In this document: piece after piece, positions 23,819-35,891 of the stretch
How the letters are laid out: each line of letters opens with the position of its first letter
How positions within the stretch are numbered: position 1 is the stretch's first letter
Origin: Paragyromitra xinjiangensis
Taxonomy: Eukaryota > Ascomycota > Pezizomycetes > Pezizales > Discinaceae
Direction of reading: 5' to 3'
DNA length: 64,000 nucleotides
NCBI GenBank assembly: GCA_038503065.1
Contig: JBCAMK010000001.1
Coordinates: 3,782,001 to 3,846,000 of the forward strand
Translations under genes and position numbers: made by a program
Notes under the pieces: generated by a model
The model's input: only the letters and a program-made list of their open reading frames with translations
The model's database searches: none
What the model was told of the DNA's origin: nothing

Positions 23819-24788
23819 GATTACTTGAATGATGCTAAGCCTGGAGGATTACCTGAGAGTATTTTTATTATTTTTATTACGCGATTGACCTATGTCTTTG
23901 CTTTCTTCGATTTTATCACGGCTGGCATAGATAGGTACATATATGCGAGGTGCACTATTGAAATTGACTTGCTTATGAAATCATGTTCTAAAAAAATGAG
24001 ATTTTTTGTACCCAATGAGAAGTCCACATTAATTGAAACAATAATCACCTTGAGTTAAAATGCTATCGTCTCCCTGCTAAGCTCCCAGAGCGCAATTACA
24101 TCCCCAATATCACAAACCACAAACCAAAACCTTCCCTGGATACCTAGATCCCCAATTTCAGCCTTTCTTTACCGTTCCCGAGTCTAGGACTTCCTTCATT
24201 ACTTACGTTAACCGTACCCCCAGGTATTGATTTAAGTTTTACCAGGTACGAGACTACTATATAGATCAAGGTGTCCTTGATTGGGGGAAGTTATACTGCT
24301 GAAGAGCATTTTCTTAACTATATGTACGTTTTAGGTGTTAAAATACGACCCACTAGCTTCCAACCAAAACATAGGGCACCAGTGAAAAGTTCCCGCGACT
24401 TTAGCTTAATCGCTCGTCAGGTCCACTACTTCATCATTTGCTGACGGAAACGCTTCCTTCTTCATTTTAGAACGCTTTGACAGCCTTCCGCCATTGTTCT
24501 CCGGACCCTCCGACTTTATCCGCTTTGCTGACGTCTCAGCTATTTTCTTTTACTTGTCAGAATAACTACCAATTCAACAGAAAAATTACGAGTGTAATAC
24601 CTTGTACCGAATAAGCTCTTTCAGCATCTCTTCTTTAGAAAGAGCCCTCAGCTCGTCCAGATCTAAGGCAGGAGACGATGTCCGAGATGACGCCCGAGAT
24701 GACGCCCGAGATGACGCGAGAGACCTTGGTAAATAATCCAAACCCTGCAAAGCCTCTACAATCCGAAAATGCTATCAGTTTATTGGAT
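23819..24788. other. Intergenic with minisatellite
   Basis: This is the 3' flank of two convergent genes. A 12-nt tandem repeat lies at 24683-24718. I see no gene. Confidence 0.5.
24683..24718. repeat. 12-nt minisatellite, three copies
   Basis: The unit CGAGATGACGCC is repeated three times head to tail, the last copy ending in a mismatch. It lies just beyond the stop codon of the DUF7918 gene. Confidence 0.9.
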
Positions 24789-25658
24789 CTAGATAGATTC
24801 AACATGATACTCAGACAGAGGAGTCCCAGAGGAGTCCCAGAGGAGTCCCAGAGGAGACGAACCGCGTGACCGATAATACATAACCAATATACAATAAGGC
24901 TTTTCAAAGCTATCCAAAAATAAGATATCCGCATCTGTCACGACAGATCTGACAATTTCTTCATCTTCAGTGGCGACACGATGAGTAAGGTTTTGCTTTT
25001 TGATATCTTTCTCGTAGACAGCTTTCGGGTCAAGTGGGTCAATGACACGCTCTTCCTCAATGGCCCAATTCTTCCAATAAGGTTTCGAGTGCGGGTGTGG
25101 CCTAATTGTAGGGTCATCGAGCTCTCTAGACGAAGAGCCAGTGTATTTTTGGTGCCAGCGACCTTTCTTCTTCCTTGGTAATTCATTGCAGCGGAGGACC
25201 ACTACCTCGATCATACCAATATTTGACGTCTCTTCTTCACAATCGTCATTTTTTTCGTCAACTAGATACATATTTAGCTAAGTAAAAAATGTCTATCGAA
25301 CCGCTCCTCCAAACCTACCTATAACTAAATCATCAAATTTCCAAGGCCTCTCGAAGGCTATCTTATTATCACCCCCATCTCTCTGTCTTTGTCCATGGTA
25401 AGTCTCGTCTAAATTCTCATTGGGTCTTAACTCAGTCCATATAGACGAATTTTGATATTTCCCATCGATATAAACGTATATCTCTAAGGCTTCATGGACA
25501 AACTCGGTTGCCACTACGTTCACATGAAAACGCTGGTTTGCTTCTGCGACGACATATGCAGATGCGAAGCTATCTTCAATCGTAGCACCGCATTCTTGGG
25601 CTGGTTGCTCTTGCCCTAAGATCTTCAGGGAACATGTGATACCTTTGACCGAAGGCAT
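24789..25658 (-). CDS. DUF7918-domain protein
   Basis: I predict two exons (25658-25319 and 25261-24789) around a 57-bp intron, giving 270 residues. The start ATG at 25658 gives Met-Pro-Ser-Val-Lys-Gly-Ile, which fits the usual opening of this fungal family. Further family marks are the beta-strand pattern LEIYVYIDGKYQ in the first half, SNIGMIEVVVLRC directly after the intron and the closing Pro-Tyr-Cys-Ile-Leu-Val-Met-Tyr-Tyr-Arg-Ser-Arg motif. The family is widespread in fungi and has no known function. The last 20 or so residues are encoded by an 11-nt minisatellite (24817-24856) and are probably not part of the fold. An upstream in-frame ATG at 25787 is followed by a TAG and was not used. 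Confidence 0.8.
24817..24856. repeat. 11-nt minisatellite inside the DUF7918 coding end
   Basis: The unit AGAGGAGTCCC is repeated three times, with a partial fourth copy. Because 11 is not a multiple of 3, each copy is read in a different frame, and copy-number changes would alter the C-terminus. Confidence 0.9.
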
Positions 25659-26115
25659 GGAATCAGACGAAACGGAAACGGTGTTCGTAATGGCAGGCGT
25701 AAGCCTGTTGAAAGAGGTGGGCCACGACGAGATAGCCACATCGCGTTGCTATTGTGAAACATTGCTGACTAACGCTAGTTCCGCCATTAATTCCTTTTCT
25801 AAAAATACCTAGGTGAAATGCGACAACTAAGTCGGATCGACAAAGATCATACATAATCACTCGATACCTCAAATACCTACGATGCTAGAGAATCCAATAT
25901 CCAGAGCTTCAATTTCGGCTAGAGAACAACGATAGCGGACGAAGATCAGCGAAAGAAGAAATGTATTCCTTTTTTTCGCCTTCAAAAGAGTTGTGCCAGC
26001 GGTCTGCAATACAGGGATCTGCTGACGCCCAGGAATGAATTCCACATTTTTGTTGCAATGCTACCAAGAACAAGTTTATAAGGAAAAGGCCGTACACTCA
26101 TATGGCCCATACAAA
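25659..26115. other. Intergenic
   Basis: This is the upstream region of the DUF7918 gene and the 3' flank of the next minus-strand gene. I see no gene. Confidence 0.5.
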
Positions 26116-26727
26116 TTACCACCCCAGCGCCTTCGCATGCTTCACTTCAAACCCAGCCAAAAACTCCCTTATCTTCCCATACTCCTGAAAGGCCTCCGTC
26201 CTCGCAAACTCATGATGGTTCTCCACCGACTGAAATCCTGTAAATTGAACCCACTCCCCGCTAAGTCCATCCTCGATACCATCGATCCTCCATCCACCCA
26301 CTAGTGGATATGGCTTCGTGAACTCCGCAAGATGATGGCTGTTCGTGTTCCACACGGTCGAAAATTCCTCCTTCTTGTCGGCTTTAATGAAATGTCTGCC
26401 AACAGCGACGCAAGGAGCATTTAGAGGAAGGACTAATTTATCAATTTCAGCATGGAAGAATAGGTCGACTTTGATGCGATCTTTAAGGTCCTCGAGGAGG
26501 GACTTGTTTTCGGAAGAGGCGATAAATTCATTGTGGGTTTCGACAGAGGTCCAAGAACCTAGGAGGTAGAGGATGGATGGATCTTCGAGCTGCTGGTGGA
26601 GATCGAAAGTGAAGCCTGATGCTTTGTTGAGAACTTGAAGCACGTTTTGGAGGGAAGATTTGAGTTCTGGGGTATCCACACTGTAGGGAGATTTGATAGA
26701 GAAAACTGCCAGCTCGAGAACGGCCAT
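26116..26727 (-). CDS. Double ABM-fold (dimeric alpha/beta barrel) protein
   Basis: This is one uninterrupted frame of 203 residues from ATG 26727. Two halves share the pattern of an antibiotic-biosynthesis-monooxygenase-like ferredoxin fold. The first has LYLLGSWTSVETHNEFIASS and the second has WVQFTGFQSVENHHEFARTE. In each, a strand is followed by Trp/Phe, Ser-Val-Glu and His, then the Glu-Phe helix. Such small cytosolic proteins are either monooxygenases acting on quinone-like substrates or stress proteins without a cofactor. No substrate can be inferred here, and there is no biosynthetic cluster nearby. Confidence 0.8.
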   Translation of the reverse strand: MAVLELAVFSIKSPYSVDTPELKSSLQNVLQVLNKASGFTFDLHQQLEDPSILYLLGSWTSVETHNEFIASSENKSLLEDLKDRIKVDLFFHAEIDKLVLPLNAPCVAVGRHFIKADKKEEFSTVWNTNSHHLAEFTKPYPLVGGWRIDGIEDGLSGEWVQFTGFQSVENHHEFARTEAFQEYGKIREFLAGFEVKHAKALGW

Positions 26728-27876
26728 GTTTACAGTTGAATTGAGCTTGAATGAGTTACGGGTAAAGATGGCTGCCAGACCGATTCGTGGGGACAGAAAA
26801 GCTCTTATATGCCAGGGATGGGATCCCAGGAATTCTGCTAAACCCGGTAGAGCTCGGCCGAGCTACCAGTTTGTATTAGCCGATTGTCAGACTGATGTTA
26901 CACACGGTTAGGTACTCCCTAAGAAGCCATGCTTAATGCAAGAAAGCAAAGGTATGACTCCCCAGTGTAACCCATAGACGAAAGACAAACTCGAGATCGG
27001 GATCCGTTTCCGTTCCATAATAGGGGCGAGGCGGATTATCTTGGAACTTCATTTTGGTATAGCCTCGGCCAGACTCGTTTATCATTATTCGATATCTCGG
27101 GCACCTAGCGCAAAAATACCCTTAGCGTTAGTGTAGAGATCATTGAAGCCCATCTGAGAAGTTTGAAAGCTTCGGCTTACTTTTACTTCTGCGAAGTAAT
27201 TCAGCAGCCGCTAGTTTGCTTCCAAAAATAGAGAAAGCTAATTATTAGCTAGTTGATATTCAATCCTAATGGATCGTGCCCAGGTTTTTGTGAATTTGCT
27301 TCAGATGTGAGGCCAAGTGATGCCTCTTCATCAGCCGTCTAGGCCATCCAGGCGTAAAGGTTATACCAGAAGAGGCAGGAAGGGTTATTTTCCTATCAAA
27401 TCTTATCCTAGTATATAAAGTAAGTAGGTGGATATATCAATTTGCTTCCCAATCGATAGACGGAAGTACCAGCAAGTGAGATGCCTATATGCAAAGATAA
27501 CCGGCATGTAGATTACTAGTGATCTTTAGAAAGCAGTACCGTATATTTCAGTGTCTAGATACTTTAAAATAGTACCGGCACCTTAAGCGAAATATATTTC
27601 AGGTTATGCTGGCAAGTATTGTAGATGCGTTGCTTGATACTCTAGACTTGGAGGTACCTTGCGCACGGACCAGTAACCGATCAGGAATAGCTTACCGGAA
27701 GCTCCAGCCTCAAAACCCAAAACCAACCCCACAGTTCCAGCGTCTCTAGTTCAGCACGGATACACCACCGCGAAGAGTCCGACAAACCGCACGGGAGGGG
27801 GGGAAGACCGATACGCCCTGGGTATCCTATTTTCTCTTTGGCATTATCCCATACCTCGAATCAAGACAAATAAGCT
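26728..27876. other. Intergenic
   Basis: The promoters of the ABM-fold gene (leftward) and VFA1 (rightward) lie here. I see no further gene in 1.1 kb. Confidence 0.5.
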
Positions 27877-28688
27877 ATGGCTCTGCCATTTGAAAACCTT
27901 TACCACCTCCGGAGGGTAGCGGAGGTAACCAACCCCACGCGATCCATTTCAGGAGAAAATACTACTAAAGAGAAAAATAAGTGATGTGCTGATGGCGAAC
28001 GGCAAGCTACTCAGAGCTCTGCTAAACCCTGTGTAGTATGCTATAAGCCTGCTACCAGTGTTCTCGTGACACCGGATAAGAAGGTTCGTCATCCATACAG
28101 CTATCCCTTGGCTGGAATTGAGCTCATGAGTCCGATACGGGCAGGATTTTTTTTATGTCTGTCCTGGTCATCCGAAAGACCGAGGTTTTGCTACAGCCGT
28201 GGTGGATCCTGCGCCTACGCCAGAGGAATTGGAGAAGAAACGGAAGGAGAAAGAGGAGAAGGAACTAGCGGAAGAGGTGGAGAGGGTTAAGAAAGAGTAC
28301 GAGGAGAAGCAAAGGAAGAAAAAGGAGAAGGGAAAGGAAAAAGATAAGAAGGACGATGAAGAAAAGGACAAAGACAAGGAGAAGGAGGAGAAGGAAAAGG
28401 AAAAGGAGGAGAAGGAAGAAGAAGAAGATAAAGGCAAAAAGCCAACAGGAGAAGGCACTACATTAGAAGCAAAGAAAACAGATGAAGAGCCTAGAATCTT
28501 CAGATTGCATAAGTATGGGCCCGGGTTCTTCTCCTGATCCTCTTTTCGCACCTCGCTAATGCCATTTTAGAACTATTTTCGAGACACGACTCCGACGGTT
28601 TCGACAGCAACAGATTGCAAAGTTAAACCAAGAAAGGATCAGGTCACCAAATGCATTTCCATCGGTGCCGAGGGGTGATCCTGTATAG
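27877..28688 (+). CDS. VFA1: Vps4-associated protein Vfa1
   Basis: I predict four exons: 27877-27924, 28015-28083, 28145-28512 and 28571-28688, giving 200 residues against 203 in yeast. Exon 1 gives MALPFENLYHLRRVAE. Exon 2 gives SSAKPCVVCYKPATSVLV and exon 3 opens DFFYVCPGHPKDRGF, so a Cys-x2-Cys and a Cys-x2-His form the likely N-terminal zinc-binding site. A long Lys/Glu coiled coil follows. The C-terminus reads Pro-Arg-Ile-Phe-Arg-Leu-His-Lys then Thr-Ile-Phe-Glu-Thr-Arg-Leu-Arg-Arg, the MIT-interacting end. Vfa1 binds the MIT domain of the AAA ATPase Vps4 and stimulates it at the endosome (ESCRT-III disassembly). Intron 2 has a GTTCGT donor, but all junctions keep the frame. Confidence 0.93.
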
Positions 28689-29746
28689 TTCACTATATGT
28701 AGCCTTCAAAAGTCACTCTTCTGTTATTGCAGCAGTTGAGCGAAGAAACGGTGGATACCGCTAAGGCGTTTCCGTGTTTATCGGTAGATCAATGGCTGGC
28801 CATAATTTCAATTTGCAGTTTATTGGCGTAAATGAGCGAAAATGAATTGTTCTATATCTAAAGAATGTCCTAGTTTTCTGTTATCTATACTTCAAGTAAA
28901 AATTGTTCGATAATCTTATCTAAGTGCTATGATACATGTACATGTAATTATCATAATATTCGGCGTCTATCACGGCATGTTTTCCCTTTTAGGCATTCCA
29001 GCGGGATATTATAAGGCGAAAACAAGCTTAAGAGACCATACACCGATTTATACCTAGCACCCTGCCAAGTCTAAGCAAAGCCTAACTCCACATAAAAGCT
29101 AAGCCATCGCCGGGTAGAAAAAAGAAATTTCAAGCTTAATTCGCCTTTCTAGACCTCTCTCTACTTTCTAGCTCAACCCCAGACCCCAGAACTCTAAAGT
29201 CAAACCAAGAAAACAAGAAAACGAGCTCACAATTGACGAAAAAGATGTATATCATACCCCCCCCTTCCCCGAAGAGTCACCGTAAAAGAAAGAAGGAAGG
29301 AAATTCGGTGTTGTTACATTAGTACATGTACCTCTTCAACGAAACCATATCCAAACGTAGCCCAAGCGCAACAATTACACTATTCAAAAATACAGCAAAA
29401 AGAAAGCGATGCGCCTACCTGTCCTCCGTTCTCCTTTCCTGATTTTCCCCCACACCCGTTTTCCCAACTAGTAACAAAAGAAGACATGATGTGATATATG
29501 TAGTTAGATGCAGCAACATACAAAAGCATTCCTCGACCTCATTTCCGCTCCGCAAAAAACAAAAGAAAAACCCAGATATTAATTGGGAAAGTACCCTACC
29601 TCCTACCTAATCTGACCACCTATTTTGTCTTAGCTTTAGTTCAGAGATCACCGCCATTGGTCATGGCCGGGCCTTTCATCTCTCTCCAAGATCCCCTGGT
29701 TCTTCCAGAGGGTTAATCGTCCTACCATCACTACACACACAGCTAG
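28689..29746. other. Intergenic between convergent genes
   Basis: This is the 3' flank of VFA1 and of the carrier gene. Overlapping TACATGTA palindromes lie at 28933-28946 and another at 29323-29330. I see no gene. Confidence 0.5.
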
Positions 29747-30963
29747 TCAGCCAGTGTTCAAGCATAACTCAACAGAAAAAGGGACTGTTTTCTCGATACC
29801 AGCCTCCTCGCTTCGTTTAAGGTACCCACATTCATATGTCAATAGCGTCATCGCACTCGCTGGCACTGCACGAATCATATTCGTTCCCATCCCTGCATAA
29901 AATCCTCTCCAACCCTCATCCCGAAACACCGTTTTAAAGCTTTGCACAATCCCCCGATATCTCGGATATCCCTGTTTCCCGTTTTCAATCCTCTGTGTCT
30001 GCAGCCTCGTCCTCACTACCTCATGTGGATACGTCGCCGAACTTGCACATATCTTGCTGAGGCAGCTCGCAGCAAGAATCCCCCAAAAATCCGTCTTTCC
30101 ACCTTTCCCCTGCTTCCCCAGCTCAACGCCGCCAGTAAACATCTTTTTAAATTGCTCATATAGTGGAAATTGAACAGCAACGTGAGTGAGTCCTAAAAGC
30201 GCAGGTGCGAGGCCGGAGTAGAAAGAACGGATGCCTTCGTGGGCGTACATTTTACGCATGGCATCTAAAGTACCAGTGTAATGATAGGGAATTTTGACGG
30301 CAGAATTTCTAGCAGTGGTGGCAGAGGATTGGGCCATTAAGCGGGTTTTAATTACCCAGATAGGATTGGTGCATATCGTGGAGGAAGCACCGGCAGTCAT
30401 GGCGGACAAGATGTGTTTTACCCAGGTTCTTTCTATCTCTATTGTTTGGGTGGAGGTTAGTGAATTGACCAATCAAGCTTAATCATCTTTTTTGCTTTTT
30501 CTAAATGTTTCACAAAATGAAAAATTATCTGCTCACCAGGCTCTAGAACTCCCTTCGTTTTCTCGTACACCGTAAAATACACTGTCCACGTTGGCAAGTA
30601 CCCCAGAATTAGTGGACCCAGTCCTCTGTACATTCCTCGAAACCCCTCGTCACTCCATATTTTATTCGCAGTTCCAAACAACCCTCTATACACCACCTCA
30701 CTTGGCGTTACTCCTCTCCCATGTCGCATTGACCATCCGCCTTGTGCTTGCAGCTTTGTCTTGATAACGTCTAGGGGACATGTCATGACACCAGAGGCAA
30801 ATCCAGCGGTGGCTCCGGCGAAGGCGTGGATAAAGTCATCGCTGAGATCTGCCGGAACAAAGATAGGATAGATGGAATGCACTGGATGCGGAGGCTTATC
30901 AGGATGCGGCGATGATGAAGACTCTTCAGACGGTGCTGTCGAAGGGGTAGGTGATGATACCAT
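29747..30963 (-). CDS. YIA6: Mitochondrial NAD+ carrier (Ndt1/Yia6 type)
   Basis: I predict two exons (30963-30537 and 30438-29747) with a 98-bp intron, giving 372 residues; yeast Yia6 has 373. The start at 30963 has a good context (AAAATGG). Three solute-carrier repeats carry the signatures CPLDVIKTKLQAQ, NPIWVIKTRLMAQ and YPHEVVRTRLQTQ. The Trp in repeat 2 and the segment RGLGPLILGYLPTWTVYFTV are usual in NAD+/pyrimidine-nucleotide carriers. The protein exchanges NAD+ or related nucleotides across the inner mitochondrial membrane. Substrate assignment follows from similarity to Yia6/Yea6 and is less certain than the carrier family itself. Confidence 0.92.
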
Positions 30964-33273
30964 TTTGTTCGCTCGTTGAGGGTTTTTGGGCTTGCTGAGA
31001 TATCGGATAATGACGAACCCAAAGAGGCACGTGGACTTATGAACGATAGCGTGCGATGTTGCAGCAGATATAAAATGTAAAGGCACGCGACACGATGTAT
31101 CAATTCTGTTTGGCACTCAGGTCTCGTATGCGACGATAGATACTTAGCTACTGTACTCGTATCTCTAGAAGAAGCCACAGAAGCCTCCTCCGCCCACCCC
31201 CCCACCGGGAGAACAGACGAAAACAGAAAGCTACACGCAGTGGACAGCGGCAGGAATCGGCAACGGCGGGGATCGAATAGCAGAATGTGGGGAAGCCCGC
31301 AGCATTAGCGGGAGAGACAGGCGCTGGGTGATTTCAATGATTGAGCACACACATGCGCCGGGGTTGGGATAATGAACAAGAAGACCGAGGCGGCTCAAAT
31401 CAGGTCGAGCCCGAGAGTAAACTCGGTTCTGTCCAGGACGTCACTGGTCACCGGAACACCCCACCCCCGGGCTCACTAGTCCCACTAAGAGATAAGAGTA
31501 TTAGTAATCTGATCTGATAAGATTGACCCGCCAGACATCTGTTTCCAGCTTTATCCCTGAGCTGCTCCCATCTTCCTTGCACCCTAAAGAGCTTCTTCTC
31601 CGCCAATAGTCTGGGAGATTAGGCGAATCAGGTACCAATACAGTTGGTCATGTTAAATCACTCGTGCCTAGGCAAATCCAGCCTTGCATGGCTCTCGGTC
31701 ACCCCTCGCAGTTCTAGAATAGATCAGATTTAAGGTTCTGCCATACTATTTGCCTGCGTTAGCTGCTTGAGTGTTGGTACATGTAAGTACGCTAGTGGCT
31801 AGACCGAACAGCACCTTTCTCAAAGCTCCGAAGATCAACTCTCCCTTGCACCTTTCCACTAAGCTACACCATCCCCGCCACAAAAGCAACACCTATATCA
31901 ACGCGAATTCAAGACCACCTCATATCACCAGTCTAGAATATTATTAATATTAGATGAACCAGCGACACCAAAATCCTATGGCGAGAGCCACTAAAAGGGC
32001 TACTCTAACAACTCCTCGTCCTTTCCCGGAGTGTCTCACACATTACGGATATTTCCCCGGCCTCAGCATGACGATAACTTGTCTTGGCCTTCCATTTTCC
32101 TCTTGTCACCGCCCCCGAAGACTGGACGCGTCATTCCTTCTAGTCAACTATTCACTACAGCCAGCAAGTTCCATTCTATTCAGGGCTAAAGAAGCACGAG
32201 TCATCTATAGTTCATCATTGTTAAATCAACCACTAACCTGCAAAGGAATCAAACCATGGAGATTAGACAGAGTAAACACTCCTTCCTCCCACCATTTGAG
32301 AGGTCATTCAGCTGATTATCACCAATTAGGTGACTAGTGTAGTAACTCTAGTACAAGATAAGGTCATGATTCTAGCGGAATTATTGACTGCTTAACTGGA
32401 TAAACCGTCCAGGATGTAATGTATCTAGATTATTATATATCTGAGATAGATTGGATTTTGAGGGGTGGAGAGGTACTAGACCCACGAAGAGGTGCCAAAA
32501 CCCTTGAGGAAATATTACGGCTGGTGGATATCTTTCGATACCAAACAGAATTTTCTACAAAGCCATCTCCCAACTGAATTATGAGCGATGCTGGACGGCG
32601 TAGGTCCTTCTTTCTTAGTGCCTGGTATTTCAGCGGTGCTAGGTGCTAACCCCCCCCTAGAAAATCCACAGAATATTTCGGCTTAAAGTGGAGAGACATT
32701 TCACGTTTACACCACCTCTCTTCTGAACTCACATTCCCACAAAACGAAATCCAAAATCGGTGGCACTCATTCCCCAGAAATCCAACAGATTCAATACAAC
32801 CAAGGAAAAAGCACACAGTACTAGGCCATGGAGATCTAGTTTTCAGTTCGATTCATACCGCTCAAACCTCCAAAGTAGCATGTTTTCTTAACTTCGCAGT
32901 TTTATGCCGATCCATAGGTATCCGGTCGAAGCTGTGAGGATTTTTATGACATTACCGTTATTATTGGCATCTGCAACTCAGAAATTAATCCAGCTTAAAG
33001 GACAGACGAGAGAAAGAACCAAAAGCTTCCAAAGTACATTTAACAGCACCAAACAGACACGAAGTTTCTGGTGCCACCAGAGATGCGTTAAAAGAGGTCC
33101 CTTATTACGCGAAGAACAGGTTCTCTGGTTTATAGAGGTACGTAGTTTCCCAAACAAATTGTACAGGGGGATTAGTCCTTATACCTTCAAATATACGTAG
33201 CAGGATACGATTAGTTTCATTCAACATGCACCCCCATTTCGCGGTACCTTATCCATAAAGCTTTTAGCAAATA
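30964..33273. other. Carrier promoter and start of a decayed, gene-less stretch
   Basis: The first 500 bases are the likely promoter of the NAD+ carrier. Beyond about 31.8 kb the DNA becomes AT-richer and I see only short frames without family features. One TACATGTA palindrome lies at 31778-31785. Confidence 0.5.
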
Positions 33274-33640
33274 TTAGGAGTCGACTTCAGTGAAACATAT
33301 GCCTCGGTCTCAAAACTCACCACGATTCGCCTTATTCTCTACCTTGCAGCTCAATATCACCGGATATTCGACCATATGAATGTGGCAACTCTTCTCGAAC
33401 CCCAAAATCGATCGTGACAACATCCATATGACTGCTACAAGGAGTGGAGTCAATCAATTCAAGGACAGTAAGCAGGATGATAGTCAGACCGCTAAATGCC
33501 TGCTACGGCCCTGATGCTTTGCTGTGAGGAAATTATTGCTTTTATCCTTGAAATTGGCTTCAGCCAATCCAAAATGGACCCTAACCTCTACCTCATAGCT
33601 AGCGTACTACTACTCTATGTCGACGATCAAGAGTCTTAAA
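33274..33640 (+). mobile_element. Ty1/copia reverse-transcriptase relic
   Basis: The plus strand reads like the start of a copia-type reverse transcriptase (RVT_2): GVDFSETYASVSKLTTIRL, then Ala-Ala-Gln-Tyr and a His-Met-Asn-Val segment. After several stop codons and lost frame it continues ILEIGFSQSKMDPNLYLIAS and ends with the catalytic Tyr-Val-Asp-Asp in LLLYVDD. The frame is broken by stops near 33410-33480, so the element is dead. I could not find clear long terminal repeats, protease or integrase, so only the polymerase portion is called. Confidence 0.8.
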
Positions 33641-35891
33641 TTGAAAATAAAACCCCAGGATGACCACTTATCGTTGTGAGCAAGAGTTTTCATGCTTCCA
33701 GTGTAGCGTCATGACTATGGATCCATTTTATTCAAAACCAGAACTTACATGTAGGTAATATTTCATTACAACACAAAGGGGAAGTTGATAAAGAACATGG
33801 ATTAATGATACACCTATTCGCTTTGGTAATCACCCTTAGCTAGAAACCCCGAACTATTTTGATGGTGCTAACGTGGAAAAGCATCCCACCTAGCTCCTTA
33901 TCGAATGGATACTTCTACGTGACTACTCCATGAACCTAAAAACCACTCATTAAACGCATATTTATTCTCAGATTTTTCTTCCTTATTTGTGGGGTATTGC
34001 GGCCGTGGTTTTTATCACTGGTTCCACAATATTTAATCGGGGGAACACAGTCCAGATTCTTATTTCCTTCATGCAGCAGTACTATATCAACACCCAAAAC
34101 ACCTATTCAGGACTAATTTTATCCCGCAACTTCTAAAACTCTCCTAAAATCCCAATTGAGATTCAATGAATAAGAACCCTAGGTAACCAACGTCGAACGA
34201 GAATCTAGCTACGATATGCTGCATACCGTAGCGTCACCCGTCCCACCTCCGACAGAATACGACCGGTTCCACAACCACAGCACATAAACGCTTTTGTACC
34301 ACATAGCACCACCCTACGGAACACCGTCACGCCGTTTCAGTCGAACCCGTTATCAACCCATTTCAGCGGCTTCTCATCCAACCTTGTTTCTCATCGCGAT
34401 GGTGCAGGTTGTAGCTTCCCCTCTAGCTAATTTCAGGCGTCAAAATCAGCGGCCTTGTTCGGGAAGACTTAATCCAAGTTGTTGGATGGGCCTTCCCTAA
34501 CAGAGCGCAGATATACAGTCAAATTCGAGAAGCGGAATTATCCCTCCTAGATAGAGTAATAAATCTCCGGCAAGCAAACCTAGCCTTCAGTGTTCCCCGA
34601 GGAAGCTCGCAAGGAAAGTCGAGATCAGCATCACGAGAAAGAACCCGAACAGAACAGAAGGATTCTAACATAGATTCCGAACTACATAGGTTATCGTAGA
34701 TTGAACCAACTAGCAGATCACGCGTAACTAAACTTAACAAACCTTAACCGCGGAAGAAAAGTCAAGTCCCGCTAGGAAAAGAGATCCCGGAATTAGGCAC
34801 CATATACCTAAAAGGTACAGTACAGAAATAAAAATATTCTGTTGAAATAGACACATAGTGAGGTAACGAATCGACCACCTCCTAAAGACCGGCAGTGTGC
34901 CATATACCCCGAAAGCCGTGCGCTTAAAGCCCGTGTCTCACTTTCATTCCGAAGGCCACGTTTGAACAGGACCGTATTAGACTTTTACAGCATCTCCCAA
35001 GCTCATTTGAAGCTTATCAAGACTAGCACAGCCCAAACTCAGCTCAATAATGTTCCGCGAGTGATGTACTATGACGCCAACCCAACCCACTCACCGTCTA
35101 CTACTTCCAACTTCACTCCACTCCTAGAGCCACAACCACAACAGCAAAACTCACAAGAACTATCCATTAACTCAACCCATTAACTAACCCCTCCTACCAA
35201 ACCCCACCAGATACCAACTCAACCCGAGCCAGCCCACCTAGAAAAAAGTCAAATAAATAAATAAATATATACCCTACAACCCCACCAGAAGCCAAAGAAA
35301 CCCGTTCATGAAAAAAGTCCCTAATAAAAGCCCATAAGAAAAGGTTGCAAAGAAAGAGAAGAAAAAAATAGTAATTAAAGGACCAGCTACAACTACCCCT
35401 CCCAAGTCTCCAAGCCTCCCTCCCTTCATTATCACAATCCCCAACCAAAAAAAACACAACCCAGCAGAAGTAATAAGTAAAAAAACATACAAAACACGCC
35501 AGATCAGCCAACAAGGTATAATACGGAAGTTCGTCTCATCGTCAATGTCGTTACCTTCGCGCCACTCTCGCTTCTCCTCCCCTGCCACGGAAGCTAGGGA
35601 AAGATCGTAACAGAAAAACTCCCACAGAAAAAACCTAGGAAAGAACGAGTGACTGTCCATGATCGACACAAGCCAAAAAAAGACGAAAGGAAGAGAAGGA
35701 AGGGAAAAAAACTCTATGACTACCTGAAAAAGTTCCCTACCAATATCCAACATTACTCCCTCCCACTCTCCCTTCCAATCCCCAAATGAACAAAAAACAG
35801 AAAGGAAAGGAGAAAAAGAAAAATAACGACAGTTTTGCTTTTGTAAACCCCCACTCATACCTACCAACCATATCTACCATCAACCCTCCAC
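33641..35891. other. Decayed intergenic stretch
   Basis: I see no recognised gene. One open frame at 34437-34699 follows a good 3' splice-like sequence (CTAATTTCAG) and may be an exon of an unknown or dying gene. Long minus-strand frames at 35194-35867 have biased, hydrophobic composition from A-rich DNA and are not credible. A TACATGTA palindrome lies at 33746-33753. Confidence 0.45.

Noticed and set aside
25749..25751. CAA-TAG-CAA context upstream of the DUF7918 gene, like a viral stop-readthrough site
   Set aside because: The family alignment starts at the ATG at 25658 (MPSVKG), so the sequence before it is most simply leader DNA; the six following bases also depart from the known readthrough motif.
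28168..28551. Serine/phenylalanine-rich minus-strand frame
   Set aside because: It is the complement of the Lys/Glu coiled coil of VFA1.
35194..35867. Long minus-strand frames rich in Phe, Leu and Trp
   Set aside because: They come from A-rich plus-strand DNA. The real neighbouring gene (ICE2) ends at 35892 with its conserved C-terminus.
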